The position numbers and the translations under genes were made by a program. This document shows positions 1 through 14,796 of a stretch of 27,113 bases of DNA, in pieces (the stretch's first letter is position 1; every line of letters starts with the position of its first letter). The DNA comes from Deinococcus phoenicis (GTDB lineage: Bacteria > Deinococcota > Deinococci > Deinococcales > Deinococcaceae): the NCBI RefSeq assembly GCF_000599865.1, contig NZ_JHAC01000066.1:1-27113 (forward strand). Direction: 5' to 3'. Under the pieces are notes generated by a model. That model made no database searches, had not been told where the DNA came from, and was given only the letters and a program-made list of their open reading frames with translations.

Positions 1-2
1 GG

Positions 3-158
3 GGGGCGCGGGGGCTGAGCCTCGGCCTGCCCGAGTACACGCTGACGCATCCGCTGATGCTGCTGGACGCCCTCCCCTGCCCCCCCGACTCGCGGGTGCG
101 GCTGGTCGGCCTGCCGGGGGGCGTGACCGCACCGGAGAACCCCGGCGAAAGCGCTTAG
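3..158 (+). CDS. 3' end of an unidentified gene (partial)
   Basis: An open frame runs in from the left edge and stops at TAG 156-158, giving 51 C-terminal residues. The frame is G/C-rich at third positions, as in the neighbouring genes, which supports real coding. The peptide is rich in Leu, Pro and Gly, with no motif I can assign, and I do not recognise the family. Its stop codon lies inside the -10 box of the next gene, so the two genes abut very closely. No function is proposed. Confidence 0.5.
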   Translation, partial: GARGLSLGLPEYTLTHPLMLLDALPCPPDSRVRLVGLPGGVTAPENPGESA

Positions 159-161
159 ACT
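156..161 (+). promoter_or_regulatory. -10 box TAGACT, leaderless start of the DinB-like gene
   Basis: TAGACT is followed by 6 nt and then ATG at 168. This puts the transcription start at or next to the A of the start codon. No Shine-Dalgarno sequence is present and no clear -35 is visible. The box overlaps the TAG stop of the upstream gene. Confidence 0.55.
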
Positions 162-167
162 GAGTCC

Positions 168-752
168 ATGACCAAGCGCAGCAAGGTATTCGTGCCCGCC
201 GTCGTGACGGTGGCGACCGTCGGCGTGGCGGCCGGGGCCGCCTACGTGGCGAGGACCCGCAAGGACGACGTGAAAGAGTTTTTCGTCGCGCAGGTGCTGG
301 AACGGCCCGTGGGGCGCATGAGTTACACGGACCTGGCGCAAGGCCTGGAACGCGGCGGCACCTTCCTCGCGCAGCGGGCCGCCCGCGCCGCCGACACGGA
401 CGCGAACCGGGCCGTCCTCACGCACATCATCGGCATCGAACGCTGGGGACAGAACCGGCTGCGGACCGCGCTGGGGCAGCGCAAGTTCGAGCGCGACGAG
501 CATCATCCCTACAAGCCGGGGGCGGGCGCGACCCTGCGCGAGCTTCAGGACCTGCTCTCGCAGACGCGCGCGCAGACGGTGGACCTGGCCCGGCAACTGC
601 ACGCCGCGCCGCCGCAGGACGACCTGACGGTGGAACACAACGGCCTGGGACCGCTGACGCCCAAAGCCTGGTTGCGTTACCTGACCCAGCACGCCGACCT
701 CGAAAGCCGCAGGCTGCGCGGGGCGAAGGACGTTCGCGCCCTGGGCGAATAA
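168..752 (+). CDS. Membrane-anchored DinB-like four-helix protein
   Basis: The 194-residue product starts with a short basic N-terminus and one hydrophobic segment (about residues 8-27), a probable signal anchor. From about residue 45 it is helical and resembles the DinB/YfiT fold, a putative metal-binding four-helix bundle common in Deinococcus and Bacillus. The cues are a HIIGIERW-type helix near residues 86-93 and a late QHADLESRRL-type helix near 174-183. The usual His triad is not clearly complete, because the last helix has one His followed by Asp and Glu. DinB-fold proteins include thiol-dependent transferases, but no substrate can be named here. The ATG at 168 is set by the -10 box 6 nt upstream. 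The fold call is moderate and the membrane anchor is clear. Confidence 0.65.
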   Translation: MTKRSKVFVPAVVTVATVGVAAGAAYVARTRKDDVKEFFVAQVLERPVGRMSYTDLAQGLERGGTFLAQRAARAADTDANRAVLTHIIGIERWGQNRLRTALGQRKFERDEHHPYKPGAGATLRELQDLLSQTRAQTVDLARQLHAAPPQDDLTVEHNGLGPLTPKAWLRYLTQHADLESRRLRGAKDVRALGE

Positions 753-807
753 GGCGCCGGGGCCGGCAGAGAAGGAACCCGCCACGGTCTTCGCCGCCCC
801 CACCCTC

Positions 808-813
808 TACGCT
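808..813 (+). promoter_or_regulatory. -10 box TACGCT, leaderless start of the DUF488 gene
   Basis: TACGCT is followed by 6 nt and ATG 820. The spacing matches that of the other leaderless starts in this window and supports the chosen start codon. No Shine-Dalgarno is seen. Confidence 0.6.
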
Positions 814-819
814 GGGCGG

Positions 820-1278
820 ATGACCCTCCCCGGCCTGCTGACTGTCGGCTATGAAGGCGCGGACCTGGACGCCTTTCTGGATACCCTCCACCGGCACGGC
901 GTCACGCTGCTGGTGGATGTCCGCGAGCGCGCCCAGAGCCGCCGCCGGGGCTACAGCAAGACGGCGCTGAGGCTGGCCCTTGAGGAGCGCGGCATCGGCT
1001 ACGTGCATCTGCGCGCGCTGGGCACGCCGCCCAGTCTGCGCAAGGAGTATCACCTCAGCCACGATGTTGCCCTGCTGGAACGCGGGTATCACGCACATCT
1101 CGCCACGCAGGGGGAGGCGCTGGAAGAACTTGGCCGGCTCGCCGCGCAGGAGCGGGCCTGCCTGCTGTGCTACGAGGCGAATCCTCAGGAATGCCACCGC
1201 GTCCTGACTGCCCGCCGTCTCCAGACACTCGGCCTGGTGGGCGAGGTCGAACACCTGCACGTCTCTGCCCGGCCTTGA
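820..1278 (+). CDS. DUF488 family protein
   Basis: The 152-residue product matches the DUF488 family over its full length. It opens with a TVGYEG strand (residues 8-13), has VDVRERAQSRRRGYSK near 32-47, and ends with the family's Cys-rich signature LLCYEANPQECHR at 115-127 (Cys117, Cys125, His126, Arg127). The biochemical role of DUF488 is not established; the conserved Cys-His-Arg cluster and Asp-Val-Arg motif suggest a small enzyme or a nucleic-acid or metal-binding protein. It is probably monocistronic, since it has its own leaderless promoter and about 100 nt separate it from the next gene. The family call is secure and the function unknown. Confidence 0.85.
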   Translation: MTLPGLLTVGYEGADLDAFLDTLHRHGVTLLVDVRERAQSRRRGYSKTALRLALEERGIGYVHLRALGTPPSLRKEYHLSHDVALLERGYHAHLATQGEALEELGRLAAQERACLLCYEANPQECHRVLTARRLQTLGLVGEVEHLHVSARP

Positions 1279-1380
1279 GGTTCCCTTGAGGGCTGGCCCA
1301 CACCGTGACCCATGCACCGTTCTGCCGGGAGTGGAGCAGGTCGAATGGGCCATGTTGACTTTGCGACGCCGGGGGCGGCC

Positions 1381-2153
1381 ATGACCGCCCAGCCCACCAC
1401 GCAGCCGTCCACCCCGAAGCCGTACCGGGACCACAGCACCGAGTCCCTTCTTTCGCCGGTCGAACGCGGCGTGATGGGCGTGCTGGGCCTGGGTGCCCTG
1501 GCGCTGAGCCTGCGCGGCGGGCCGGTCGAGCGCCTGCTGCTGGCCGCCGTCGGCGTGGGCTTCACCGGCATGGCGGCCACCGGGACCAACCCGCTGGCGA
1601 CGGCCCTGAAGATTCGCCAGAACGAGGAAGGCGACACGCTGGTGAGTGACGCCGTGACCGTCGGGCAGCCCCCCGAGCGGCTGTACGCGATCTGGCGCGA
1701 CCTGACGAACCTGCCGGGGCTGATGAAACACCTGGAATCGGTGCAGGTCCTCGACGAGCGCCGCTCGCGCTGGACGGTGAAGGGGCCAGCAGGCACGGCC
1801 GTCAGCTGGGACGCCGAACTCACCGCCGACGAGCCGGGCCGCCGCATCGCGTGGCGCTCGCTGCCGGGGGCCGCCATCGAGAACAGCGGCGAGGTGCTGT
1901 TCCGCCCCGCCCCCGGCGACCGGGGCACCGAGATCCGGGTCAACCTGGCCTACCACGCCCCCGGCGGCACGACCGGCGCGGTGATCGCCCGCATCGCCGG
2001 GCAGGAGCCGTCGCAGCAGCTGCGCGACGACCTGATGCGCTTCAAGCGTGAGCAGGAACTGGGCTTCGCACCCACGACCAAAGGCCAGAGCAGCGGGCGG
2101 GCCGAGAAGGACCCTGGGCAGGCACAGCAGCAGACCGGGCAAGGGGGACAGAA

Positions 2154-2157
<4 letters not shown>
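1381..2157 (+). CDS. SRPBCC (START-like) protein with N-terminal membrane segments
   Basis: The product is 258 residues from ATG 1381. Residues 25-75 carry two hydrophobic stretches flanked by SPVERG and GTNPLA, resembling the small DUF2892/YgaP-type membrane module. Residues about 88-225 form an SRPBCC/polyketide-cyclase-like domain of the cyclase/dehydrase kind, beginning [21 protein letters not shown]. The tail (230-258) is Gln/Gly-rich and low in complexity. The domain binds hydrophobic ligands in other families; no ligand is evident here. The stop overlaps the GTG of the dehydrogenase gene by 4 nt, so the two are translationally coupled. An in-frame ATG at 1345 has a GGAG 8 nt upstream and could be the true start; 1381 has only a G-run before it. 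Confidence 0.75.
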
Positions 2158-3356
<1,199 letters not shown>

Positions 3357-3475
3357 GCGGACCGGTACAACGCGGACGCGAGCAGGAGAACAGACGGGTT
3401 CCGGGAGATGGATGGATTTCCGGCGCTGTCCCGGAAGGCAAGGAATCGGACGGAATCCGGATCACCCGACAGAGG

Positions 3476-3495
3476 GGCGGGCCAGGATGCCCGCC
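3476..3495 (+). terminator. Possible terminator hairpin after the dehydrogenase operon
   Basis: GGCGGGC (3476-3482) pairs with GCCCGCC (3489-3495) over a 6-nt loop, followed by TCTTTCG. The T-tract is weak and the hairpin lies about 120 nt beyond the stop codon, so it may instead be part of the repeat block. Confidence 0.35.
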
Positions 3496-3678
3496 TCTTT
3501 CGCGGGTTCCAACTCACAGGCTCCTCTCCTACCCGCTTGCGCTGCGTCCCGCGAACCAACCGAGCGGACGGGCACAGCCCTGGAGGAGGGCGAGGAGCAA
3601 AAAGGTCCCGCTGGCGGCGGGGCAAGACCCCAGGGCGCTTTCCCGGATGTTCTGGAAGCAGAGCAAGTGGGTCTCATA

Positions 3679-3745
3679 CGGTTGCCGTCCAATCCGTTAT
3701 CCCATCGGGAGAGCGCCGATGGGATAACTCCATTCCCGGCAACCG
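3679..3745. repeat. 67-bp nested inverted repeat
   Basis: The outer arms are CGGTTGCCG (3679-3687) and CGGCAACCG (3737-3745). The inner arms are perfect over 13 bp: GTTATCCCATCGG at 3696-3708 and its complement at 3716-3728, around a 7-nt loop. The 8 nt between arms are not complementary; they are nearly direct copies (TCCAATCC and TCCATTCC). Confidence 0.75.
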
Positions 3746-3769
3746 CTTTGTTCCTCCTCGCTCCGCTCG

Positions 3770-3798
3770 GGTTGAACAGTTTTTGTAACTGTTCAACC
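3770..3798. repeat. Perfect 12-bp inverted repeat with 5-nt loop
   Basis: GGTTGAACAGTT (3770-3781) and AACTGTTCAACC (3787-3798) flank a 5-nt loop. It lies just beyond the stop of the membrane-protein gene on the minus strand. It could stop transcription of that gene, but no T-run follows on either strand. It may instead be an element end or a protein-binding site. Confidence 0.7.
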
Positions 3799-3808
3799 GG
3801 AATTCGTA

Positions 3809-4660
3809 TCAGCGCCCGGTGACCCGCTGCCACAGTTCGCTGATGCGGCCGCGCTGCGGGTCGAGCAGATGCGTGACCTGCTCGCCCAGGCTGGCCCACA
3901 GCCACAGTGCGCCGCCCGCCGCCAGACTGCCCAGCATGACGGCGGGCATCAGCAGGACCCCGTGCGCGGCCAGCACCTGCTCGACCGTACTCAGTATCTT
4001 CTCGGAGGGCGCGCGGGTGACCATCTGCACGGGCAGCAGGAACAGGCCGAGGCCCAGCAGCACGGCGGCCAGCGCCCGCAGCGGCCCGGAAGCGCCCCGG
4101 TAGAGGCTGTGGAGGCTGGGGGTCCGGGGTGCCTGTGCCATCTGGGTTGCCTGGGATGCCTGGGGGACCTGGGCCGTGGCCGCCCCCATCCAGCGGACCC
4201 AGCGGCCCAGCGCCGACCAGACCAGGGCCACCAGCGGCGCGACCAGCAGCAGCGCAAAAAGACCCGTAAAGGCCGAGTACACGCCGGGTTGCAGGTTGTG
4301 CCAGGGGCCGGGCGACGCCCAGTTCAGCCCCCGCTCGACGAAAAAGGCCAGCAGACTGCCCAGCAGCAGCAGGCGCAGTGCCCACGCGAACCCGCTGAAG
4401 ACGCGCCGCGCCCCGGCCGCCCGCTGGGGCAGCGCCCGCAGCCAGGCCCACAGGCTGAACGACAGCCCGGCCCCGCACACGCCGGTCCCCAGCAGCAGCG
4501 CCTCGAACGCCGCGACCGTCAGGGCCGTGTCGTCCGGCCATTCCAGGTGGGGCAGGTAGGGCCACAGCGAGGCCAGGAGCGACAGCGAGAGCAGCGCCAG
4601 CCCGGCGGCCAATGCCCCGGCCAGCAGCAGCCCCAGGCCCTGAGACACAGAGGGTTTCAT
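3809..4660 (-). CDS. Six-helix membrane protein of unknown function
   Basis: The 283-residue product has six clear hydrophobic segments: near the N-terminus, two before residue 110, one near 135-160, and two near the C-terminus. A Gln/Ala-rich low-complexity linker lies between helices four and five. No catalytic or transport motif is recognisable and I do not assign a family. The start is taken as ATG 4660 because a TACGCT -10 box lies 8 nt upstream; an upstream in-frame TTG at 4669 would fall on that box and is less likely. The gene stands alone, divergent from the pilus ATPase gene and ending in the repeat block. Confidence 0.72.
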   Translation of the reverse strand: MKPSVSQGLGLLLAGALAAGLALLSLSLLASLWPYLPHLEWPDDTALTVAAFEALLLGTGVCGAGLSFSLWAWLRALPQRAAGARRVFSGFAWALRLLLLGSLLAFFVERGLNWASPGPWHNLQPGVYSAFTGLFALLLVAPLVALVWSALGRWVRWMGAATAQVPQASQATQMAQAPRTPSLHSLYRGASGPLRALAAVLLGLGLFLLPVQMVTRAPSEKILSTVEQVLAAHGVLLMPAVMLGSLAAGGALWLWASLGEQVTHLLDPQRGRISELWQRVTGR

Positions 4661-4668
4661 GTGGGACA

Positions 4669-4674
4669 AGCGTA
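4669..4674 (-). promoter_or_regulatory. -10 box TACGCT, leaderless start of the membrane protein gene
   Basis: On the minus strand TACGCT is followed by 8 nt and ATG 4660. There is no Shine-Dalgarno between box and start, consistent with a leaderless or near-leaderless mRNA. Confidence 0.5.
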
Positions 4675-4772
4675 GCAGGAGGCGCGGCCAGCTTCCGCCC
4701 CATCTCCCGCATCCTCCCCAGGTCCCGGCCGCACAGCACAGCCGTGCAGTAAAGCTGTAAGAGGCCGCTCTC

Positions 4773-4778
4773 TAGAGT
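4773..4778 (+). promoter_or_regulatory. -10 box TAGAGT, leaderless start of the PilT gene
   Basis: TAGAGT is followed by 7 nt and ATG 4786. The alternative GTG at 4777 overlaps the box itself and is therefore unlikely. No good -35 is seen. Confidence 0.5.
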
Positions 4779-4785
4779 GAGAGGC

Positions 4786-5865
<1,080 letters not shown>

Positions 5866-5968
5866 GGGGAGGGCCGTGCACCTGAGCGCCTCTCCCGCAT
5901 ACCGTTTCCCCAGAGGCAGCGGTCATGCCCGAACCATGACCCAGCTTTGCAGGAGGTGCAGGCTTTGA

Positions 5969-6005
5969 CGGTCAGCCCAGGTCACACCCTCTGAAGGGCT
6001 GACCG
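5969..6005. terminator. 10-bp hairpin between convergent pilT and dnaE
   Basis: CGGTCAGCCC (5969-5978) pairs perfectly with GGGCTGACCG (5996-6005) around a 17-nt loop, in the 196-nt space between the two stop codons. No T-run follows on either strand, so this is a candidate bidirectional terminator or mRNA end-stabilising hairpin rather than a classical intrinsic terminator. Nothing else is evident in this gap. Confidence 0.4.
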
Positions 6006-6061
6006 GCCAGACCGCTGGGCAAGGCTTACCGGTACATGCTTGTCTCGTTACTCGATGTCAC

Positions 6062-10051
<3,990 letters not shown>

Positions 10052-10057
10052 GCCCCG

Positions 10058-10063
10058 AGCATA
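10058..10063 (-). promoter_or_regulatory. -10 box TATGCT, leaderless dnaE promoter
   Basis: On the minus strand TATGCT is followed by 6 nt and ATG 10051. A CTGACC sequence 17 nt upstream of the box could serve as -35 (four of six match TTGACA). The 100-nt gap to the divergent cobA-hemD gene therefore holds two back-to-back leaderless promoters. Confidence 0.6.
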
Positions 10064-10140
10064 AGGCGGAGGGGGGAAGCAGGTCAGTGGCGAAAGGGCT
10101 TGACGCCTGCCGCCCCGCATTTGTCCCCGCCGCCGCCCGC

Positions 10141-10146
10141 TAGCCT
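10141..10146 (+). promoter_or_regulatory. -10 box TAGCCT, leaderless cobA-hemD promoter
   Basis: TAGCCT is followed by 6 nt and ATG 10153. A GTG two codons earlier (10147) directly abuts the box and is less plausible as a start. Confidence 0.5.
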
Positions 10147-10152
10147 GTGGGC

Positions 10153-11679
10153 ATGACTGCCGACGCTTCCCCCTCCCCCTCCCGCGCGTTCGTGTCCCTG
10201 ATCGGGGCGGGGCCGGGCGATCCGGGCCTGCTGACCCTCCGGGGGGCCGGGGCACTCCAGAACGCCGACGTGGTGCTGTTCGACTACCTCGCAAATCCCG
10301 AACTGCTGCGCTTCTGCCCGCAGGCCGAGACGATCTACGTGGGCAAGAAGGGCTTTTCGGAATACATCTCCCAGGCGCAGATCAACGCGCTGATCGTGCA
10401 AAAGGCGCAGGAGAACGGAGGGCAGCGGGTGGCGCGGCTCAAGGGCGGCGACGTGTTCGTGTTCGGGCGCGGCAGCGAGGAGGCGGCGGCCTGCGTGGAG
10501 GCCGGCGTGCCCTTCGAGATCGTGTCCGGCGTGACCAGCGCCGTCGCTGCGCCCGCCTACGCCGGGATTCCGGTGACGCACCGCGAGGCCGCGCGGAGTT
10601 TCGCCGTGCTGACCGGCAACACGCAGGAAGGCGGCGCGCACTACGAGCGGCTTTCGGGCGTGGACACGCTGGTGCTCCTGATGGGGGTGCGGAATCTGGA
10701 CCAGATCAGCGCCGACCTGATCGCGGCGGGCCGTGACCCGCAGACGCCCGCCGCGACCGTGCAGTGGGGGACCACCCCGCAGCAGCGGGTGGCGACGGGC
10801 ACCCTCGCCACCATCGCGGAGCGGGTGCGGGAAGCCGGACTCGAAGCCCCCGCCGTGACCATTGTGGGCGAGGTCGTGCGCCTGCGGGACACGCTGCGCT
10901 GGTTCGACACCTCGCAGGAGTTCGGCGGTGCCCTGGCGGGCCGCACGGTCGCCGTGACCCGCACGCGGGAGGGGGCGAGCGCCCTCTCGGACGTGCTGCG
11001 GGCGCGCGGCGCGAGTGTGCTGGAGGTGCCCCTGATCCGCTTTGCCCCCACCGGGGCCGAGGCGGCCCTGCACGCCCGGCTGCGCGACCTGGGCGGCGTG
11101 TCCTGGCTGCTCCTGACCAGCAATCAGGCGGTCACGGCGCTGTTCACGCACCTCGACCACCTGGGCCTGGACGCGCGGCACCTGGCGGGGGTGAGGGTCG
11201 CGGCGGTCGGCCCCAGCACGGCCCGCAGCCTCGCGGAGCGCGGCGTGCGCGCGGACTTCGTGCCCGGCACGCCCGGCGCGCGGCACCTGGGCGCGGAGCT
11301 GCCCGCCCGGCCCGGTGACGTGGCCCTGCACCTCACCAGCCAGGTCGCGGAGGATGAGCTGGCGCGCGGCCTGGAAGCGCGCGGCGTGCGCTACGAGCGG
11401 GCGGAGCTGTACCGCACCGAACCCGCCCAGCCCACCGAACACGTGGTGGAGCGGCTGCGCGGCGCCGATGTGGTCACGCTGGCCTCCGGCAGCGCCGCCC
11501 GGCACCTCGCCGCGCTCGCGGGGACGGACTTCGCGGTCGCCGCGATGGGGCCGCAGACCGCCGACGCCGCCCGCGCCGCCGGGTTCACCCGCGTCACGGT
11601 CGCGCCGGCGGCGACGCTGGAGGCCCTGGCCGACGCCGCCGCCCAGGCGATCCGGGGAGGGGCGGCGGCCACACCCTGA
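10153..11679 (+). CDS. cobA-hemD: Fused uroporphyrinogen-III C-methyltransferase / uroporphyrinogen-III synthase
   Basis: The 508-residue protein joins two consecutive activities. Residues about 10-245 are a SUMT domain, with GAGPGDPGL at 18-26 and [16 protein letters not shown] at 95-110, which use SAM to methylate uroporphyrinogen III to precorrin-2. Residues about 262-500 are a HemD domain, which cyclises hydroxymethylbilane to uroporphyrinogen III; it begins at [14 protein letters not shown] and includes LLLTSNQAV and AVGPSTA segments. CobA-HemD fusions are known in several bacteria. The fusion would deliver uroporphyrinogen III toward siroheme, while heme also needs the HemD product. The Met8-like and HemA genes follow at 13025 and 13597, with a signalling gene in between. 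Confidence 0.92.
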   Translation: MTADASPSPSRAFVSLIGAGPGDPGLLTLRGAGALQNADVVLFDYLANPELLRFCPQAETIYVGKKGFSEYISQAQINALIVQKAQENGGQRVARLKGGDVFVFGRGSEEAAACVEAGVPFEIVSGVTSAVAAPAYAGIPVTHREAARSFAVLTGNTQEGGAHYERLSGVDTLVLLMGVRNLDQISADLIAAGRDPQTPAATVQWGTTPQQRVATGTLATIAERVREAGLEAPAVTIVGEVVRLRDTLRWFDTSQEFGGALAGRTVAVTRTREGASALSDVLRARGASVLEVPLIRFAPTGAEAALHARLRDLGGVSWLLLTSNQAVTALFTHLDHLGLDARHLAGVRVAAVGPSTARSLAERGVRADFVPGTPGARHLGAELPARPGDVALHLTSQVAEDELARGLEARGVRYERAELYRTEPAQPTEHVVERLRGADVVTLASGSAARHLAALAGTDFAVAAMGPQTADAARAAGFTRVTVAPAATLEALADAAAQAIRGGAAATP

Positions 11680-11755
11680 AGGTCACATCCTGAACCGGGT
11701 TCAAACGGCCTTCCCCCGGTCGGCTTCCGGATAGGCAAGAGCGGGGCGGACATGT

Positions 11756-11761
11756 CACGCT
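11756..11761 (+). promoter_or_regulatory. -10-like box CACGCT before a leaderless upstream reading frame
   Basis: CACGCT (one base from TACGCT, used twice elsewhere in the window) is followed by 6 nt and ATG 11768. This ATG is not in frame with the HD-GYP gene but opens a 17-codon reading frame that overlaps the start of that gene. Confidence 0.35.
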
Positions 11762-11767
11762 GCGGGC

Positions 11768-11821
11768 ATGTGGCCCGCGCCCCTCCCCTCCCCCCTCTGT
11801 CCAGGCCCGGGGACGCCGTGA
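11768..11821 (+). CDS. Possible 17-codon leader peptide overlapping the HD-GYP start
   Basis: ATG 11768 opens a 17-codon frame rich in Pro that ends at TGA 11819-11821, sharing GTGA with the GTG start of the HD-GYP gene. A -10-like CACGCT sits 6 nt before its ATG, the same geometry as the leaderless genes here. If it is translated, ribosomes would finish exactly at the HD-GYP start, giving translational coupling from a leaderless mRNA. It has six prolines, including several near its end, a context that can slow ribosomes. It is too short to judge by composition and is offered as a candidate only. Confidence 0.3.
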   Translation: MWPAPLPSPLCPGPGTP

Positions 11822-12960
11822 AGGAGGACACCCAGGCTGATCTGGCGGCCCTGCTGGAACTCAGCCAGGTGCTGCTGGGGGCGCAGTCTGCCGCCGAGGT
11901 CGAGGAGGGCCTGACCCGGCTCAGCGTGAAGCTGCTGGGGGCACGTTACGCGCTGTTCCTGCGCTACCGCCGGGAACAGGACGTGCTGCGGGTCACGACG
12001 CAGGCCGGCGAATATGCCGCCGAGCTGGGGGTGGTGCTGAGCCGTGGGCGCGGCCTGTCCTGGCGCGCGGCCCTGGCGCCGGCCCCCGTGCTGCATGTCC
12101 ACCGGGACGCCCTGCCTGCCGGGGCGATCCTGCTGCCCGGCTCGCCCACGCAGTCCGCGCTCTATGCGCCGCTCCGGACACCGGGCGGACGGCTGCTGGG
12201 GGTGCTGACCGCCGGACGGATCGCGCCGGACTTCACCGTGCGTGACGAGACGCTGCTGGCGACCTTCGCCAACGCCGGAACCGTCGCCCTGGAACGCATC
12301 TACCAGGCGGCCCGCGCCGCCGCGACCCGTGAGGGCGTCCTGCTGGCGATGGGCCTCGCGCTGGAGGCCCGCGACTACGAGACGCAGGGCCACACCGGGC
12401 GCACGGTGGCGCTGGCCGAGCAACTGGGCTGCGCCCTGGAGCTGGAGGAGGAGAGCCTGGACGTGCTGCGGCAGGGCGCCTACCTGCACGATATCGGCAA
12501 GCTCAGCGTGCCCGACCGCGTGCTGCTCAAGCCCGGCCCCCTGGACGCTGACGAGCGGGCGCTGATGCAGGACCACGTCGTGACCGGCGAGGCGCTGGTG
12601 CAGCGCGTGCCGACCATCCCTCCCGGGGCGCTGGCCGTGATCCGCTCCCACCACGAACGCTGGGACGGTCAGGGCTACCCCGACGGGCTGCACGGTGAGG
12701 CCATCCCGCTCCTCGCCCGCGTCTTTGCGGTGGTGGACGTGTTCGACGCCCTCACGCACGCGCGGCCCTACCACGCGGCCCGCAGCGTCCCCGAGGCGCT
12801 GGCCCTGCTTCGCGCGGAGGCCGGACGCCACTTCGACCCCCGGGTGGTCACCGCCTTCCTGGGCCTGTTCAGGGAACCGGCGGGCACCGGCACCGGGGCC
12901 GGACAGGAACGGCAGCGGGGCCGGCACACGCGCCCGCCCTTCATAAAAATGCCGTCCTGA
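11818..12960 (+). CDS. GAF / HD-GYP cyclic-di-GMP phosphodiesterase
   Basis: The 380-residue product has a GAF sensor domain at about 14-163 and an HD-GYP domain at about 172-350. The HD-GYP residues look complete: His192 (QGHTGRT), His224-Asp225 in [16 protein letters not shown] at 278-288, and a [12 protein letters not shown] segment at 307-318. Such proteins hydrolyse c-di-GMP to pGpG or GMP. The GAF domain would tune this by binding a small ligand or by dimerisation. There is no membrane segment. The start is uncertain: GTG 11818 is preferred, overlapping the small upstream frame, while ATG 11752 would add 22 residues of Pro/Arg-rich sequence. Its place between tetrapyrrole genes may be chance. 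Confidence 0.88.
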   Translation: MKEDTQADLAALLELSQVLLGAQSAAEVEEGLTRLSVKLLGARYALFLRYRREQDVLRVTTQAGEYAAELGVVLSRGRGLSWRAALAPAPVLHVHRDALPAGAILLPGSPTQSALYAPLRTPGGRLLGVLTAGRIAPDFTVRDETLLATFANAGTVALERIYQAARAAATREGVLLAMGLALEARDYETQGHTGRTVALAEQLGCALELEEESLDVLRQGAYLHDIGKLSVPDRVLLKPGPLDADERALMQDHVVTGEALVQRVPTIPPGALAVIRSHHERWDGQGYPDGLHGEAIPLLARVFAVVDVFDALTHARPYHAARSVPEALALLRAEAGRHFDPRVVTAFLGLFREPAGTGTGAGQERQRGRHTRPPFIKMPS

Positions 12961-13011
12961 CCGATGTTTCTTACCGTTCAGTCGGGGACGTGCGCCCCGG
13001 CGCGCAGACAG

Positions 13012-13017
13012 TATGCT
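13012..13017 (+). promoter_or_regulatory. -10 box TATGCT, leaderless start of the Met8-like gene
   Basis: TATGCT is followed by 7 nt and ATG 13025. An in-frame ATG at 13013 lies inside the box and cannot be the start if this promoter is used. Confidence 0.55.
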
Positions 13018-13024
13018 GCGCGTC

Positions 13025-13596
13025 ATGAGTCTGGCGGCCTTCCTTGATCTGCGCGGCGAGGCGGCCCTGGTGGTCGGAGGCGGCCCGGTGGCGCTGCGCC
13101 GCACCCGCACGCTGCTGGAAGCGGGCCTGCACGTCCGGGTCGTCGCGCCGGGGCTGCGGCCCGAGTTCGGCGCGCTGCCGGTGCAGGCCGAGCGCCGCCC
13201 CTACCGGCCGCAGGACGTGCAGGGGATGCGGGTGGTCGTCGCCGCCACGGACGACCCGGCCGTGAACGACGCCGTGACCGAGGCCGCCCGCGCCGCCGGC
13301 GCACTGGTCAACCACGCGGGCGAGGCGGCGCGCGGCACCCTGCGCTTTCCCGCCGTCGTCCGGCGTGACAGGGTGCAGGTGGCGGTCAGCACCGGGCGTG
13401 AGCTGCCGCTGCTCGCGCAGGCGCTCGGGGAACGCATCGCGGCGCTGCTGCCGGAGGGTGCGGCTGTGGACGCCTGGACCGCGCGGCGTCAGCGGGCACT
13501 GGCGCTCGCGCCGGCCGAGCGGGACCCCGCACTGGCGGGCCTGCGGGCCGAGATCCGCGCCGCCGTGGGCCTGCCCGTGCAGGCGGGAGGGGCCGC

Positions 13597-13600
<4 letters not shown>
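13025..13600 (+). CDS. Precorrin-2 dehydrogenase (Met8/CysG N-terminal-like)
   Basis: The 191-residue product matches the NAD-dependent dehydrogenase half of siroheme synthase. It opens with a Rossmann fold, [13 protein letters not shown] at about 14-26, then [15 protein letters not shown] (near 72-86) and a [21 protein letters not shown] segment typical of the family, followed by [17 protein letters not shown]. It would oxidise precorrin-2 to sirohydrochlorin. The second step, iron chelation, is done by the same fold in Met8 but by separate proteins in other bacteria, and cannot be decided here. The stop overlaps the hemA start by 4 nt (ATGA), so the two genes form one operon. Confidence 0.88.
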
Positions 13601-14695
<1,095 letters not shown>

Positions 14696-14703
<8 letters not shown>

Positions 14704-14743
14704 CCGGCTCTGCGACTGGCCAGCTCTGCGACTGGCCGGCTCT
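14696..14743 (+). repeat. Three tandem copies of a 16-bp unit across the hemA stop codon
   Basis: The units are GCGACTGACCGGCTCT (14696-14711), GCGACTGGCCAGCTCT (14712-14727) and GCGACTGGCCGGCTCT (14728-14743). The hemA TGA stop lies in the first unit; the other two have TGG at that place. The rest of the gap to the next gene holds only its promoter. Confidence 0.85.
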
Positions 14744-14784
14744 TCCCGGTACCCCGCGCCACCAACCCCGGCCCCGTTTTCCCG

Positions 14785-14790
14785 TACCCT
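14785..14790 (+). promoter_or_regulatory. -10 box TACCCT, leaderless start of the YgfZ-like gene
   Basis: TACCCT is followed by 6 nt and ATG 14797. There is no Shine-Dalgarno. The box lies about 40 nt after the 16-bp repeat block. Confidence 0.5.
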
Positions 14791-14796
14791 GCCGCT

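Larger units (their letters stand above)
3357..3808. repeat. Non-coding block of nested inverted repeats (MITE-like or small dispersed repeat)
   Basis: No convincing gene lies here; the short open frames lack the codon bias of neighbouring genes and any Shine-Dalgarno or leaderless start. The block holds a GC hairpin (3476-3495), a 67-bp nested inverted repeat (3679-3745) and a 12-bp-arm hairpin (3770-3798). A 23-nt motif at 3676-3698 recurs, inverted and with about 17 of 23 positions matching, at 3440-3462. A partial copy of its first 13 nt appears, also inverted, at 3797-3809, running into the stop codon of the next gene. This is the organisation of a short repeat element that has settled between two convergent genes. 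Membership in a named Deinococcus repeat family cannot be confirmed without a genome search. Confidence 0.55.

Noticed and set aside
427..2142. A 571-codon open frame on the minus strand.
   Set aside because: It lies opposite three well-supported plus-strand genes, is Arg/Gly/Ala-rich with no domain, and is a by-product of high GC.
3408..3822. Two short plus-strand frames inside the repeat block.
   Set aside because: They run through inverted repeats, have no start signal and no codon bias, and one runs into the convergent gene.
4661..4669. TTG 4669 as start of the membrane protein gene.
   Set aside because: It overlaps the TACGCT -10 box; ATG 4660 fits a leaderless start.
4777..4785. GTG 4777 as start of pilT.
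   Set aside because: It overlaps the TAGAGT -10 box and adds only three residues before the ATG.
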